Notes under the pieces: generated by a model
Told to the model about the DNA's origin: nothing
Seen by the model: only the letters and a program-made list of their open reading frames with translations
Databases searched by the model: none
Position numbers and translations under genes: made by a program
Assembly: GCA_037954325.1 (NCBI GenBank)
Contig: JBBMNZ010000003.1
Coordinates: forward strand, 1,475,465-1,539,464
Reading direction: 5' to 3'
DNA from: Fistularia commersonii
Lineage: Eukaryota > Chordata > Actinopteri > Syngnathiformes > Fistulariidae
DNA: 64,000 bases
Shown: positions 24,976-39,900 of the stretch, piece by piece
Position numbering within the stretch: position 1 is the stretch's first letter
Layout: each line of letters begins with the position of its first letter

Positions 24976-27900
24976 GAACCCTGTCAAAGTCAGAATTGTT
25001 TGTGGTGCAATTAAAAAAAATGTTTAAAATCTTTCATGAGTTGTCTACTTAGGGTTGAGTTTTACTCTGCCCTAAAATAACTGATATTTCTATCAGATAT
25101 TAGCTCTATAATTAGCATCGCAGCCAAGCCTAGACCACTACTATCACATATGACAAGATAGGAAAGATACTCTTTTTATAAAAGGCAAATAATGAATTCA
25201 TTCCTGCTGCTATTAAAGTGAGCTCAAAAATTGCATGCCACTATTTTGAATATCTTACGCGGCTCTTCAGCGAGGCGCATTATTTCTAACGTACCTGTTA
25301 ATGAGGTCTTCATTGTCGTCGCTCTCCATCTCGTCCTCGATGGCGGCCTGGAGATCGCCGATCCTTTTGAACGCCAGCTTGAGGTCGGCCTGAAGGCTCT
25401 GATTGGCTGCCTCTAAGCTCTCGATGTCCATTTCCTAATACGACACGTCACGCAGACGTTTGAGTCCGTTTTAAATTGTATTTTCTCTCATTTTTCTCAT
25501 GATCGTCAGTTGCATTCTTACCAGCTCGTGCTTTTTGCGACTGGCCTCGGCTTCTTTCTTGGCCAGCTCACCCGTCTCCTCCTTTATGTCACGGATTTGT
25601 CTCTGCAAACGCTTGTTCTGTTCCTTCTCCCTGTTCTCGTTGTTGCTGTGTTGGTCCCGTTCCTCCATCAGTTTCTCCAAGTTCTCCTTCAGACGAGCTA
25701 CCAGGCTCTGCACGACAAAGGAGAGGTTGCGCTAAGAAAGCAGGGGAACCAATATGTCCGACCAAGTCAGCATTCGATGGACAATTGTTTTCATCAGATG
25801 CCAAGAGAGACTCACAATGTGATAACACAGAATGAAAACAAATGATGCCATTCAGTCTTTTCTTTTTATGCATGTTTGAAAGATTACAGATAAAGTAATA
25901 ACACTTTGTTGTGCCTTATTCGATAAACTCTTACCTATGTTTTCTGTACAAGTTAGAGAACATCGGCCAAAACAAAGTTAGAAACAGAATATTGAGATGA
26001 ATTATTTGAAATAAACATGCCAATTAAATGTGAAGCTTTCAAATGAAAAAAATGACCACAGTTTTCCTATAAATCCTGCACAAAGGAGGTTAATAGCAAA
26101 ACTGATAAGTGCAATTAAACAGAATAGTCACTCAAGAACAATACATAAGTTAATATACCATCTTTTGACCACTAATAGATCAGAACTGTAGCTCCCACAA
26201 CTTCTATTTTTCCCAATGTTTAAGCAATGATTTTTAAATAATTCCTCAATATTAACAAATGTGAAGATGATGAACCCTTTAGTTTTTCCCCTTCAATGCA
26301 AACCAGTAAACACAATTCAAAAATTATGATTTCAAACATGATACCGTGTGCAAACGGTTTGTTATGACAAATCAATCTCTTCAATCACAAAAATTTGATT
26401 TTTGGCAAAATCTGAAATAATGCACATATTACAGAGACATTCGGTGATCTCGAGGAAAACCTTGATACAAACACTTTTGTTGTTGAGAAGGAACGGGTCT
26501 GAGGAAGTAATCGATCTTATTTGAAAGACACGTGTGTGTATTGATGAGCTTATCTGTATTTCTAATGCTTTGAATCAGATTTCATCATATACAGGCATTT
26601 TGACCCCATTGCTTTTCCATTGTGAGTCTAAATCTATTGTTCTTTTCTTTTTAAATTCTAGTACCAAACCTCCATATGCATATGGCAACCGTATGGCCTG
26701 AGCTCTGCTTCCTCCTGCATCTAATGAGCTGAGCCGCGCCGACAAAACCAAGGCTGATTTTTATTTGATGCCGGTTAGAAGTATTACAAATGCAAAATAA
26801 AACTGAATCCAGGTTTTTTTTTTTTTAAGACAGCAAATTTCACTGCATTCTTGAAAGCCAGACATCATTAAATAAGTCCATATTTTACAAAAGAAACGAT
26901 ATTTGTTTTGGTGTTCAGAAGATGTGGAGAAGAGAAAGTGTGCCTTCTGGCAAATACACTGCAGAGCTAGTAATTACTAAACTGAACCTACGAAATTGAA
27001 CATGGGTTTGTTTTTTATCAGTGGGCGAGAGAGGATTTCAATTTCTCCCTGGGAGTGTGCAGATGATAACCTTTATCCTTCACTTGTGCTTTTTGTCTCA
27101 GGCAAAATCTAAAAGCAATTTGAAAATGACAGAATAACAAATGGTATTGTCAGCTGAAGATAACACAAACTAGTCAAAGTAAAGCGGCACTCGTGGAACG
27201 TTCTGGAGCCGCCGTACATGCGGACGCTGTTCTATTTACGTCGAGCCTATATTGACCTTTTTCTGTTTCTCCAGCCGCTCTTTGGCCCGTGATGCACATT
27301 CACCCACCCAGCTGACCCCATCTTCTTCCCGTCCTCTCACCGACGCCCACCTCCACAGTCACCGCAAGCGCTTCTCCACCTGCTTTAACTCTCACCTCCA
27401 GGCGTTTGACCTGGGTCTTCTCAAACTCCAGCTTGGTCTCCAGCTCACGGATCTTGGCTTCCTGTCGGCTGACCAGGGATTTCTCCACCATGGATTGCTC
27501 CTGGAACTCCAGCTGACTCTGCAGAGCTTGCATCTGTTACACAAAATACAAACTTACATGCGGGTTTATGTAAGAAATCACATGGCAGCATTTCAGAGCT
27601 GTTTTCACGCCGACATTTTTGTGCGTTTCTTTGATAAACTCTCGGATGAAGTTCTATTTATTCTACCAGTCTGCATGTTTCCGCCTTCAGTGATGCGCCG
27701 GTGGAATCATTTTAATCCTGCATTTCAGTTTTGATTGCAAAACATTGTCTCATATTGATTAGAGCAGATTCATTTATAACCTTAATTACTATTCCGTCAT
27801 TTCCAGACTATCGAACGCACCTGAATATAATCCGCACCGGCCGAAAATAACGACATAAATCTGTGTAGTAAATCTTGTCTATAAGCCGCAGGTGTCCACG

Positions 27901-30900
27901 TTATATAATGAGACATTTACACAGAAACTTTGTGCTCAAAATGCTTTTTTCATAGAGCACTGGCTGTAGCACGGATGATGAAAAAGATGAATAATAAATA
28001 AAAGAAGGAAAAGCCCAGAAGGGAAAAGACCCAAAAATGAGCCCAATCGTTGTTTAAGCCACCGAGTTGCGGCTTATAGTCTGGAAATGAAAGCAGATTG
28101 TAAGATTCTGACCTCAAAAATAGGTTGAAAATTCTTGTAGTGACTGCTTCTACTAGGGAAAATTTTAATTTTGTAAAAGCGCAAGAGCCAAACAACTTGA
28201 CATCAATAACAAGACAAAGTGCCTGCACTGGCTTTCTGTTGGCAAAGCAATAACTTTCAAGTCTACCTTCCAAACGCAAACATTGTCATTATATCCTTTC
28301 TGTGCCAGAGCAGTGTAACAAACAAACAAACACAACACAGTGTGTAAATCATTGAGCTTTGCTGCCGGAACAGTTGGTTATTTGCCTCAATTTCCAAGTA
28401 TAATGCCCAACGGAGCCATCTAGTTTGGATATTGTGCAGTAAATAAGGACAAAATGCACCTTTGCATAATCAGAGTAGAAAGTACACTGAAATATTATAA
28501 AAAATGAACACGAATACTACTGGAGTTAATGATCCTATACATTCACACCTCATACATACATACATATTGGCTCATCTGACTTCTACTGCATCAGGCATTG
28601 TTGCAAAGTTTGATTTACATTTTAGCCTCTTACACACTGCAGGTGAAAAGCATGGCTGCCTATTTGGCGTTGTTTTGTTGTGTGATCCCGGTGAACCCGA
28701 AGCTAATTAGAGCGGATTGTGGCTTCAAACAGTGAAGAAGGATTAGTTATACCCATTCTGACCAGATCATTAGACTTTTTGAAGCCGAAGTTGCATCAAC
28801 AAAGTCTCTCCTGATTGATCCGGGCTCTCTCTGGTGAACAAGTGTATCATTAAATAAAGTCAAACCGCCATTATAATCCAGCTCTGTATGACTTTCCTCG
28901 TTGCGGTTCAGATGGCTACTTCAGAAACTAGAAGACTACACAAGCTTTGCAACCCGAGAGATCAAATATCTTCGCTCAGCCTCCTCTTGCCAGTTACACT
29001 TTGACAAATAAGTCACTGGAGACGGCTTTCATCAGCATTCCTCTTTTCTTTTTTACTCAGCAGCTCAGCTGCCCGAACCCATCTTCGTTAAACTTGAACC
29101 GACACTGGTCTCGGGCAACTTTTACCGCTCAAACGGCCATTTGGAGCCGTTTCCCCACCGTAAAGAAGACACCGGGAGCCACGCGACCCTTTTCAATTTA
29201 AAATGAATTAACACGGCATATGATAATAGCAAATATATTTTTTTTGCATTTATGCTACGGTATGTATTCGAATGCACCGCGAACAGCAACGCGTTTCTTC
29301 TCTGTGATAATAAACGCTTTGAATGGATAAACAAAATGTGTTGCGATGAACAAGTGCAGAGCAAACCAAATGGCATTTCTGCACGCGACAAAACATTTTC
29401 AACTCGGGGAAAAAAGACATTTGGTTGAAGGTTATATTTAAGAAAAATATTCAATGTCTATTTAAATCCTTCAAAGCAAACTGTAAACCAAAAATGCCGT
29501 CCGTTTACTGGCGCGTGCGGCCAGTTTATGAAGAGCGACAAAACTATTTTAACACGTTTTATTTAGATGTCACAAGATCGTCATTATCTTCAAATTGAAA
29601 ATGACATTTTAAAAATGAACAAACTAACATAAAATACATTTGAATTAAATACTCGCTGATTTTCAAAAGCCACGGGGGAGCTTAAAGAGCGTAAAGACGT
29701 ACCCAGTCTTGGTAAGAACATTGTAGAGAATGGAATCTCAATCTCAGATTTACTGCTCAGCATGGTGTGTTGCTGGGAAGTATATTTAAAGGATTCAAGA
29801 CTTTTATTGTCATTCCACAGAATGCAATGCAATTTAGAGAAATTCCCCCCTTGCAATGACCTCAAGGTCATATTTCCAAATAAGGACTAATTCCATACAC
29901 CATAAGTCGAAAAACAAACTGATATCTAGATAGTAAAAAAAAAAAAAAGAAGATCTTTACATTCGGTACAAGGAAAGCGGGCCGATATCAAACGGAAGAA
30001 AAACACAAAAACATAATAACCTTATTTTCTTTACGTTCAGTACAAGGAAATAAGGCCGATATCCAACAAAAGACAAACATAATAGCCTTCTGGCAAAGAC
30101 AGATGCTTCTCTCGCATCTTGTTCGCTTTTGTATAATTTGATACGGACTGTAAATCTAACTTGAAACTGTGGCCCTTTTCACTGTTGGAATGATGCTAAA
30201 AGCTAAGACACGGCACTTACCTTCTCCTGCACCTCCTGCTTCTCCTTGAGGGCATCCTCCAGCTGGGCTTGTAGGTCACTGATCTGAGCCAAGTTCTGGG
30301 CCGACTGAAACAAACAATAATAAACGCAAGCGAGAGTCACCGAGCGGGTTGCAAGAGAAACAACTTTATGCTTTCCGAAAACCACAATTTCCAAGATTTA
30401 GCATCCGCCGTGCTTCCTCATTGGTGATGCACGCCATCGCTGATTGAATGCTAACCATACATCCAGCTTAAATCCCCCCCAAATCTATCTCATTTCAAGG
30501 GATCAGCAAAACGTGATGACACACAAGAAACAATACATGGACAAATAAATCCGCTCAAGAGATTTTTAGCCTGGTGAAAGCATATCCATAAATCTCATTT
30601 CAATGTGACCTGTGTGAATTATTTGAGACAAGAGCTGTTTTTCCACAGTAGATGAGGCACTCTGCTACAGCAGCTCCTCTGGGAATCCAGACCGAAAGCA
30701 CGGATTCATTTACAGACAGCCGAGGCAGATCACTCATCTCTCCATCAGCTGAAGAAAGGAAGCGTTTTAACTCAAATTTCAGATCCATTTGCTGGTCATC
30801 TGCACATACAGATAGATTAAATCCAAAGCAAACCACAAACAACTCGAAAGGTATAATCTGCAGAATTTAGGATGGATCCATGGAATACAAACACTGGCAG

Positions 30901-33900
30901 ATGAAAGTATATTAGGGAAATTTGTGAGGAATCCCTCAGATTTGAGGAACATTCACTTTAATTTATGTGCAAAAATTGTATAAATGCTAATGAATATTGA
31001 AAAAAAAAACAACAAACTGATTTTAAAGTCTGACCGCTTTAAAATTAAATTCAATCATTTTTTTTTTTTTTTTCCAATAATTGATTAATTTAAATACATA
31101 ATTTATTCATGAATTTATTTTCAGATGATTTCATACTGTCCAGGCTAGTTCATTTCTTTAAGAACATAAGAGCTTGTTCATAAACATATTAGGTTTGGGT
31201 CTTATGTAACAAAGAAAAAACAGCTTTCGGTTTTGCTTACATCCCCCCAAAATAAGATTATAATATTTGAAGGCTCCCCTTTATATTTATATAAGTACAA
31301 AAGTCTCTGTGACATTGTCAGCTTACAATTGAGCATCAAAAAGGTGTTGTTTCTGATTAGGATTTAACAGATACTGCTAATAAGTAACAGAAGATTGTAA
31401 AAAATATACAAAAATGTAAAAGTTACCATGGACTCTCCTCCAAATGTGGAAAGTTAGGAAGTTGATAGTGTGAACAAAATATTCATGATTTAAAACTGTC
31501 TTATTTAAACAATACGATGCGCGTTCAAATATATAATGATTTTTTTTTCTTATTTTACAAAATGCAATGAAAATTCATTATTTATATAACATCATGCTTA
31601 AGCCCTCTACATATGAAAGGTAGTTCACTCATTTCAAAGCTGTAATCACCAAATTATACATGTGTTCTTTTCATTGCACACAACAAACATTGCACTGGTG
31701 TGCAACGTGTGTGAGAAACAGGCAAAGTCAGTCGAGGCAATGGACAGAAATGGTCTTCCTGGAAATAACCTTACGATATGTGGTGGAGAATGTTTTCCAT
31801 ATCATTAGCAACCAGAACCCTCTCCTCTTTGTTTTCTGCGGCTGCTCTCGCTTGCATTATTGGCAGCAACACGTCGGAAACATGTCACAAGGCTACTGCT
31901 ACGTCTTACCTTTCTCTGAAACCATTATGGTAAACGATAAAAATCGATGAAGATAAACAAATGAAGGCTAACCATAAAAACCTATCTTTAACCTAAAAAA
32001 AACAAAAACTGTGCAATATTTCATTTCACTGTGCAATATTCAGAACTGTGCAATATTTCATTTCATAACAGCTACACTACAATTTTTCCTTTTATCATAC
32101 TATTGTGCACTCCTTACCTCACTTGTTACTAAGACACTTATAGTTTTATCACTTGTTTACTAAGACACTTTATAGTTTCACTGAGACACTTTATAGTTTA
32201 TAGTTTATTTTTATTTCCAATTCTGCCTTTTTCTTTTTATGATTTACTACTGTTATATTTTCTGTAACTCTGGCACAACAATTTCCTTCGGGATTAATAA
32301 AGTTGTTCTTATCTTATCTTATCTTATCTTAAATACACAGTCTATCTGTAGCCGAATCTATTTTTGAGCAAAAATTGGTCTCAGTGGTAGATGCTTCACA
32401 CTCTTGGCTTAGTGTTGGCACACTTCATTTTTAACACGGTGGAGGACGAATGGAAAGACCTACCTGGGCAACGGCGGCCTTATGTTTCTTCATGAGCTCA
32501 TTCAGGTCTTCCTGATCCTCTTCCATCCGAGTTTGCAGGTCATTCTTCTCTCTATGGAGGCGACTCAGCTGCTCTTCAAGCTATAGGAGAGAAAAATTAT
32601 GAATGGAAATGGTTTGGCGGATACATTTCGTCACGAAGCACATCAAAATCACATTATTTTTGCATATTAAATAACACGCAAAGAGATGTGCACAAGTTAA
32701 TTTTTTCATTATGTTCGGCTCTTCCAGATAAACGTTCCTGCAGTCAAGAATAATTATAAGTTTTCTAAATTAAATGTAATCAGCGACAGTATCTTGGCCC
32801 AAGGTGTAATTTCCAAACAGAGTTTTCTTACAACTTAATGAGTTGCAGTGCTAAATGAAACTGTTAAAATGGGGTTCAGGGATAGTGAACAAAGTGTAAT
32901 TAATTGCAGCAAGACAAAATCTTAAAGCAATGTCATCAAGAAGAACTTGTAAACTTAATAGAACATGTGTTATGCATGAAATTATACCCATCTTATATAT
33001 ATCTGCATATATTAGCAACTCACCGATCGATATGAAATAGTTGTTGGTGAAAAGGACGGAGGACGATCTAAAGCGCATGCCGAGCTCAAAAAAGAAATCA
33101 TTTGAAAATCCTACTGTTGACAGTCATTTAGTCTAACGTTGCGTACTTTCTATATTCAATATTTGTTTTTATATCTAATTGAATTAAAAATGCAATTAAA
33201 AATAAACAAGTTGCACGACTATTGTCAGGAAGGCCATTGAGACTCGTACCGCGCATCCTCTCCTAAAGGTGAGGGGTGTGGGAGTGCTTTCAGGAATTTT
33301 CTGTTTTATTTGCATATTTGTTGTCATTTTAAAATGCACAAATTGGTGGATGGACAATAAAATGATTATTTATAGTCGGTGTACAGATTGAAATTGCTAC
33401 CCATAAAGGACAAGCACTTGAACAGCTAAATCTAAAAAAAAAAAAAAAAAAAAAAAAGTGTCATGTCATGGCAAAAATGGATTTGTTTGCCGACTAAATT
33501 AGCAAACTGCACCGGAATGGAGGCTCTCATTAGCTTCTCTACAACTCGCAAAAATTACGAGTTATTTAAGGTACTAGTACGGGCCTCAATATCGAATTTG
33601 AGGTAAAAGAAACTTGCAGTTACTGACTGTACCTTTATCTGAGGGGAGGGACTGTGCTGAAGTAATCCTATTTCTGTAATAATTGGAGTAGTGTCCATAG
33701 GCAAGAGGGAGGATGTTGGCACGAGGATATGGATTAATAAAAGATGAATAATGTGCCTATGTGAAAAGGCTAATGAATCCATTTCCACAGAGAGAGCAGA
33801 TGAGCCATGGACAGGCAGGGCTGACATTGCGGGATCATTCTTCTTATGAGACAAACTGAGATTCAAAAAGCACATCCGCACTGAAAGCTGATATATTAAT

Positions 33901-36893
33901 TTGTATTTATTTTGGTAACACTTCGCACTGCGGAAAGGTACCAAGGTGTGCTCAGGTGGCTAAAAATATCTAGGTGGAATATGGGGCAACAACATTTGCA
34001 TAAAACAGTTTCCATTTTTAACTCTGCTATTGGCCTCACTTGTGAGTGCTTGCAAAAAAAACTTGGAAAAAATGAAAAAAACAACAATTCATTATCGCCA
34101 TTGTGATGGACACTTGAAAAAAAAAAAAAGAGGACAGCGTCAAACTGTCATTTAACAAATTTAACAATAGGCTGTCGGCGCAATCTCGGCCCAATTATGT
34201 TTCTCGGCGGCTTTTTGTTTTTTACCTTCCCTTCTCTGATTGCTGTGGTTCACAGCGGAAAAATAAAGCCGCTGAAAACACGGCAGACCATTTTCTCAAA
34301 ACACGGCAATTACGGTGAAGAATTGCAAGAAACCGCAGACAGTCTGAGAGAAATTTTATTTGCATGATTTTATCTTTGGTGAATTCAAGTGGGGCTGGAG
34401 CAAACCCCTGCAAACCCTCCATTTATGCAATAACGATTTATGTTGTCAGCTCTGGCAGCCCTTTCCTCTCCCAGCAGGCTGCAGAGGTCATCCTCAGAGA
34501 CATTTCACACTAAACAGCTGGTGACACATTTGTCTGAACTGCACTATTCATTTTTCTAAATGGGTCGGTATTTTTAAGGGCAACATTTTCGTCGAAGCGC
34601 ATTCATAAATAACGATATACACAGGAAACCTAACATTGCGGGTCTCACAAAATTCAATAATTGCAATACTAGAATTGATCAGAAAGAGTATTATCTGATG
34701 TCTAATCAAAAGTATGCAGGAGCAAAGCTGCAATTGTTACTAAATTAAGTCAAATTAAGTCCACAGCTAATTTACAAGTAGAACAACTTGCACTCGGGAA
34801 GGAGCTTCTTATCATCCCAGGATTAAATAAATACATAATAAAATCAATAAACTAATCTGGCACTTGTGCATCATCGAGCCCAGAGTGAGGAAAGCATATC
34901 ACCATTACAATTCACATCTTTCTTACTTAGTTTTTAAATCTGGGACATTGTAAACTTGCGGTTTCCTCCTAATTAATTGCAAAGCTTAGCTATGAAGAAC
35001 GGTGCACTGTGAAGATCTCTCTCTCCACGTGCAAATAAATGTAAACATTATCTATGTTCAGACTAATACGCACATATGACCTAATCATCGATTGAGCACC
35101 GTTGCGTTAAAAGGTTTGTACCGATGTTAGAAACATGCGCACGGGATGACAGTGCACGTGCAAAGATACCGGAGAGCCACTGGGCTGATGATTAATATTA
35201 ATTCACACTGTTTTCTAAAACTGGATTCTGACGTGTCTCAGTCGGGGAAGTGCAGCTGTAATAATGAAACGAGAGCCTGAGTTTCAGGTCCGCTTCACCG
35301 TCACAGTGTTTGGGTTAAGTGGGACACGTGGATCGAGGGGCGATTTGTTTGTGGACGTTCTCAGTCATTCAGGTCGGGTTAAAGTGCTGCGACAAGACTC
35401 TCACACCTATTCATTAGCATTGCTGTAAATACCTCGCTGTTGGTGGCAGAAATTGAAGCAAGTGGTCGTCCACTCACAGAAAATATGACCGTAAATAATG
35501 CAGGGATCAAATACGAATAAATAACTATGTTTTGGAAATGCTGCACGATGACCTGACAGATTTTAATGCGATTCCGCGGGTCATTTTTTAGATTACGTGT
35601 TGTAAAGCACAGCCATTGTGTGTCCTCTAGAAGTTAGTCTCTTACCTTGTAATAAGACTTTTCTATTCCACTGATTATGGGAACAAAATATGTCTTAGGC
35701 TGATAAAGACAGGAATTTTGGCAGTGGAGGTTCTCAATCGTCAGGTTGCGGCGGCAACTAGAGGTTTGCTCGGTTCGTGCGGGGAAAGACCGAAGAAGTC
35801 CGGATGCCGTCTGGCAAAGATGGACAGATACTGCACGTATCAATTAAAACGTTATCTAATTGCGGCCAAATAATATTCTGCATCTTTCTCCAACGGTGGC
35901 AGCTCTGTCTCCTGGAGTGTAAAATGAATGACCAGACCGAACAGCAAATGTGGAACCGAAGCGTTGGCTCCATGTCAGGCCGGATGTCATGAACAAAACA
36001 GCCCAGATCAAGTTTTGCTGTTGATTCTGAGCTGCAATCAGAGCTGCTGCTGGGATAAGTGGCCGCTTCCTGGTCTGACTCGGGTCAAAAATCAGATTTT
36101 CTAAAGGCCTGATTTTAAGTGGGACAGAGAACTACGATCTGTTCACCTACGCCGAACAAGGGTGTAAACCATGTATGTACAATTTTTTTTACAAGCCGAT
36201 GGTGTTGGAGGTATAAACGGTCAACGGTACAAACATGAATGAGAATTACATTTTGGATATTTTGCATTAAAGACACCCCTATTTTTGGCGATGCGAAAAA
36301 TATCAACCGATCCACATATTTATATAATAATTGGAAGTCTATATTCTGCTCATTGGCACATTTAAACTATGAACTAGGCACTGGAGATACGTTCATCTGG
36401 ACAAAAGGCACGAGTTGCACTTATGAGATTTACTTGATGAGAAAGACTGTTTACAAATGAGGGTGAAAAAAGAGCAACACAATTTAATCATTCTGTTCAA
36501 TCCTGTCCTGCTGTGTCTTGTGTTGAGCCGTAGCTGTGTCGATTCAATCTTCTTTACCCTCCGACTAACTGGACATAAATCATGACATTAACATTTTTTG
36601 ATGGCTATGTTTGTTTCAGATAAAAAGGGGCACACCAAAAAAGGAAAGATCATTTCTTTTACATATAACACAAAATACATATTCCCGCATACATGACATT
36701 TCGAGCAAAAAATAGTCTCTTCCTCAGAAGCGTACCGGAGATATGTATATATATATATATATAGATATATATATATATGGTGCACGTGTCTCATCTTTTC
36801 TTTTTGAAGCATTTTTTGCTGAGCAGATTTTGTCAAAACTCTACTAAGTCTGACTTTTTTTGATCCAGCACCCATGCTTAACTTGGCAGCGGA

Positions 36894-36928
<35 letters not shown>

Positions 36929-39900
36929 CTTTTGTCAGAAAGTCAGAAAGTTAAAAGTCAATTAAAAGCACAGGGATTATTGGGGGCTGATAATAACATT
37001 TGGACAGATGTGAGCAGATACAAATAAGAACAGGATAGAAATTTTTGCACAAGGACAGACATTTTTAAAAAGGTCAAAAAAGGTAAAGCGAGAAAACTAA
37101 AGATGAGAAGAAAGAATGGGAAACCGTGTTGAGAAATATCAAAGAGGAAACAACTTTGCTCCGTTCCGGAGAAAGACGGGGTTAAAAAAGCCGAAACAAA
37201 AGCAGGAGGACGATGAAGAAAGAGCGTCGGGGAAACAGGTTTGTCCCCTGACCTTTTATTTCTGGGTGAAGGCAATCATGTGACATGTTCTCCTGCTGCC
37301 CAGCTGGTGCAAACTCATAAAAAGGTGAGATCTCCAATTATGATCATTTTGAAAAGTTGCAGCTTTACTTTTTGGCATCAGTGTAAGGACAGACCGTACA
37401 ATTAACCGCGAGCTCGGACCGACTGCTTTGACGATCGGGGGAAAGGTCACGGGAAAGTTAACTTTCGAAGTCTAAAAGGAGAATGAAGCTTTTCGTACTG
37501 ACCGCCTGCTTGGTTTTAGAGACGTCCTCCATCTGAACGTGCAAATCTTCAATCTCCACCTCCATGGATTTACGGGCCTTAACCGCAGCGGCGCACGTGA
37601 ACTCGGACTCTTCCAGCTAGAACACAAACGGCAAGTTCAACGGCCGGGAACATCAGCTTAAATTCACAATGTAATATAAAATAATCATCCAAATTCACAG
37701 TTTGAAGTTGCATTTTTTCCCCCGTGATTGCTTCTGATCATATACATTTGCGAGTGTTCGATCAGATTTTTCACCTTGAAATGTCACACCATCCGACACT
37801 TTCTGGTCAGTTACTGGCGATATTTTTTTCTTGGTTATGTTTTTTTCTGTGACCAATTTTTATGCAATAAAATAAAAAAAGAGTCTATCAGACAAATTTG
37901 CATCTGTGACTATAGTTGACGATATAAAGTGATGTCGATGTATCGGCTTGTACTTATTTAAAAAGAAAAATCTCTGAGAATAAAGTTAAATGATTATAAA
38001 ATGATCTAAAATATCAATCGATGAGCAATTTTGACAAACTTTTTTCTTCCCTTTCATAAATTTAGATTTTGATTTGGTGATGAGAATTTCTTTGTCTTCA
38101 CTTAAGTCCCAGGTACAGTTTTGGCTATTGGCTCAAAAACCTCTGAATAAAAAAAAATAAAATAAAAAAAACAGAAAATTTGAGAAAATTTGCATAATTG
38201 TCCTTCGTGGCAATAAAGTCTAACATATTAAATGCTATAAACTACATAAACAGACCACTGTAGAAAACAAAAGATTTGTTTCAGCAGTGGTTAGTGATTC
38301 TTTTTTCCCTAAAGTAAGCCAAAAATGTGTCAACAAATATATACCGTAATTTCTGGACGATAAGCCGCGACTTTTTTCACATAAACAACGATGCGGCTAA
38401 TGTATGGACTTTTTGGGTGGGCGGGCGCTAACGAGCTTCACGCCGCTAAAAACGTTTCTCCTCGTCACATCGGACCCAAGAAACGACCGGGAAATTCTGA
38501 GTCCGTTCAACTCCGACACCGAAGAGGACGACTTTGACGGTTTTAGCGCGCAGGAGGAAGACCGAGATAGCGATCGGCTAGCCGGCGCGGCTTATACTGA
38601 GGTGCGCTCAATAGTCCGGAAATTACAGTAGTTATGCGGTAATTCAGGTGTAAAATACAGACGATGCACACAAAGGCTGAAGACTGAGCATCAGGCTCAA
38701 TGTATTCTGAGCAAACAAGGATGATCTAATGCAAAGCGCAAAAAGACTTGCCCTGCTCACCACATTTATCGGAATTTTAATCAAATTGCGAATGCAAGGT
38801 TCAGGCTCTACCTGGTTCTTGAGCTGGGCGATCTCCCTCTTGCTGGGTGCGTTATTCTTTATGTGGTCTAACATGATCTGGGCGTCGACCAGCAGAGCTT
38901 TGGTTCTCTTCAGGTCCTTTCTCAGGCGCTTCTCAGTCTCTATGTCCCCACTTCTCACCTGGGAAACACACAAATCCTTAAAGTGACTCTTCGCTACACG
39001 GCACCTCGCTTTATAACAAGTGAAAAAACACCGTTTTGCTGGGATGTTAGAAGCAATCCTTGCGGACATCGCTCTTTTATTTTCTTTCATAAATATCTTG
39101 CAGGGCCCAACAGTGATCCTGGTCTCGGTACCTTGTCCTGGGCAGACAGAAGCTTCGACTCCAGCTCTCTCTTCTCTTTCAGCACCTTCTGCTTCTCGTC
39201 GTACTCTTCTTCCAACTGGACCTCCATCTGCTTCAACTAGACGTTCATGCAATCAGACGATTACGCAGAAGACGTAGAGGTCAGTTAGTGGCTGCACCGT
39301 TAATAATAATGGGTTTCGCAGAGCTGACAACACTTTTACACTTCATTCCACAGCTAAGGCCAATATAATTACTTAGATTGTGCGATAAATATTTCACTGA
39401 CATTGTTAGTTCTTATGTTCTTTCTTTCTGACATGAATTAAATGCAGAAAGGATTTAACTGAAAGAAGAGCAGTGACAAAGGCCAAGGATCCTCTTAATT
39501 CAACGCCCCATAATTTAAGCCTTAGAATTTAATTCAATTTAGAGCCTTACTGGTGATGCCTAGAAAGACTCGGTACTTAAAGTTCGGTACGCTCGCACTT
39601 TCAGGCACGACGGACGCTCTGCTCGTTTTATCTTTTTTTTTGATTAATATGCCAAAAAACTTGATCTTATCAAAGTGGGATGATACGGCAATTCATGTTG
39701 TAAGACATATTAACTTTTACTGTATGTACACTCCTGATAAATACTTATAAAATACACATATAAAATGCAGGAATTGCTAAATAATGAGCCTGTTGTATTT
39801 TAATTCTGCCTTTTTTTTACTGGATTTCTTTCAAAAGATGTTGGACCGGAGCTGATCCGATTGCAGTACACATTCTTTCTTTAAAAAGTATTGAATTTGT

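Larger units (their letters stand above)
32581..37502 (-). other. myo18a: Long intron, no exon recognised
   Basis: Contains an A run near 33435-33457, an (AT)n tract at 36737-36778 and a (GT)n tract at 36897-36926. Open frames on either strand are short and lack exon-like borders. Confidence 0.5.

Noticed and set aside
25499..25845. Plus-strand ORFs of 78 and 111 aa with hydrophobic stretches
   Set aside because: Shadows of the myo18a coiled-coil exon on the minus strand; Leu/Phe/Ser richness is the complement of Glu/Lys codons.
38404..38631. Cellular gene exon for the acidic 75-aa ORF
   Set aside because: It lies between inverted terminal repeats of a DNA element and is opposite to myo18a, so it is treated as element sequence.
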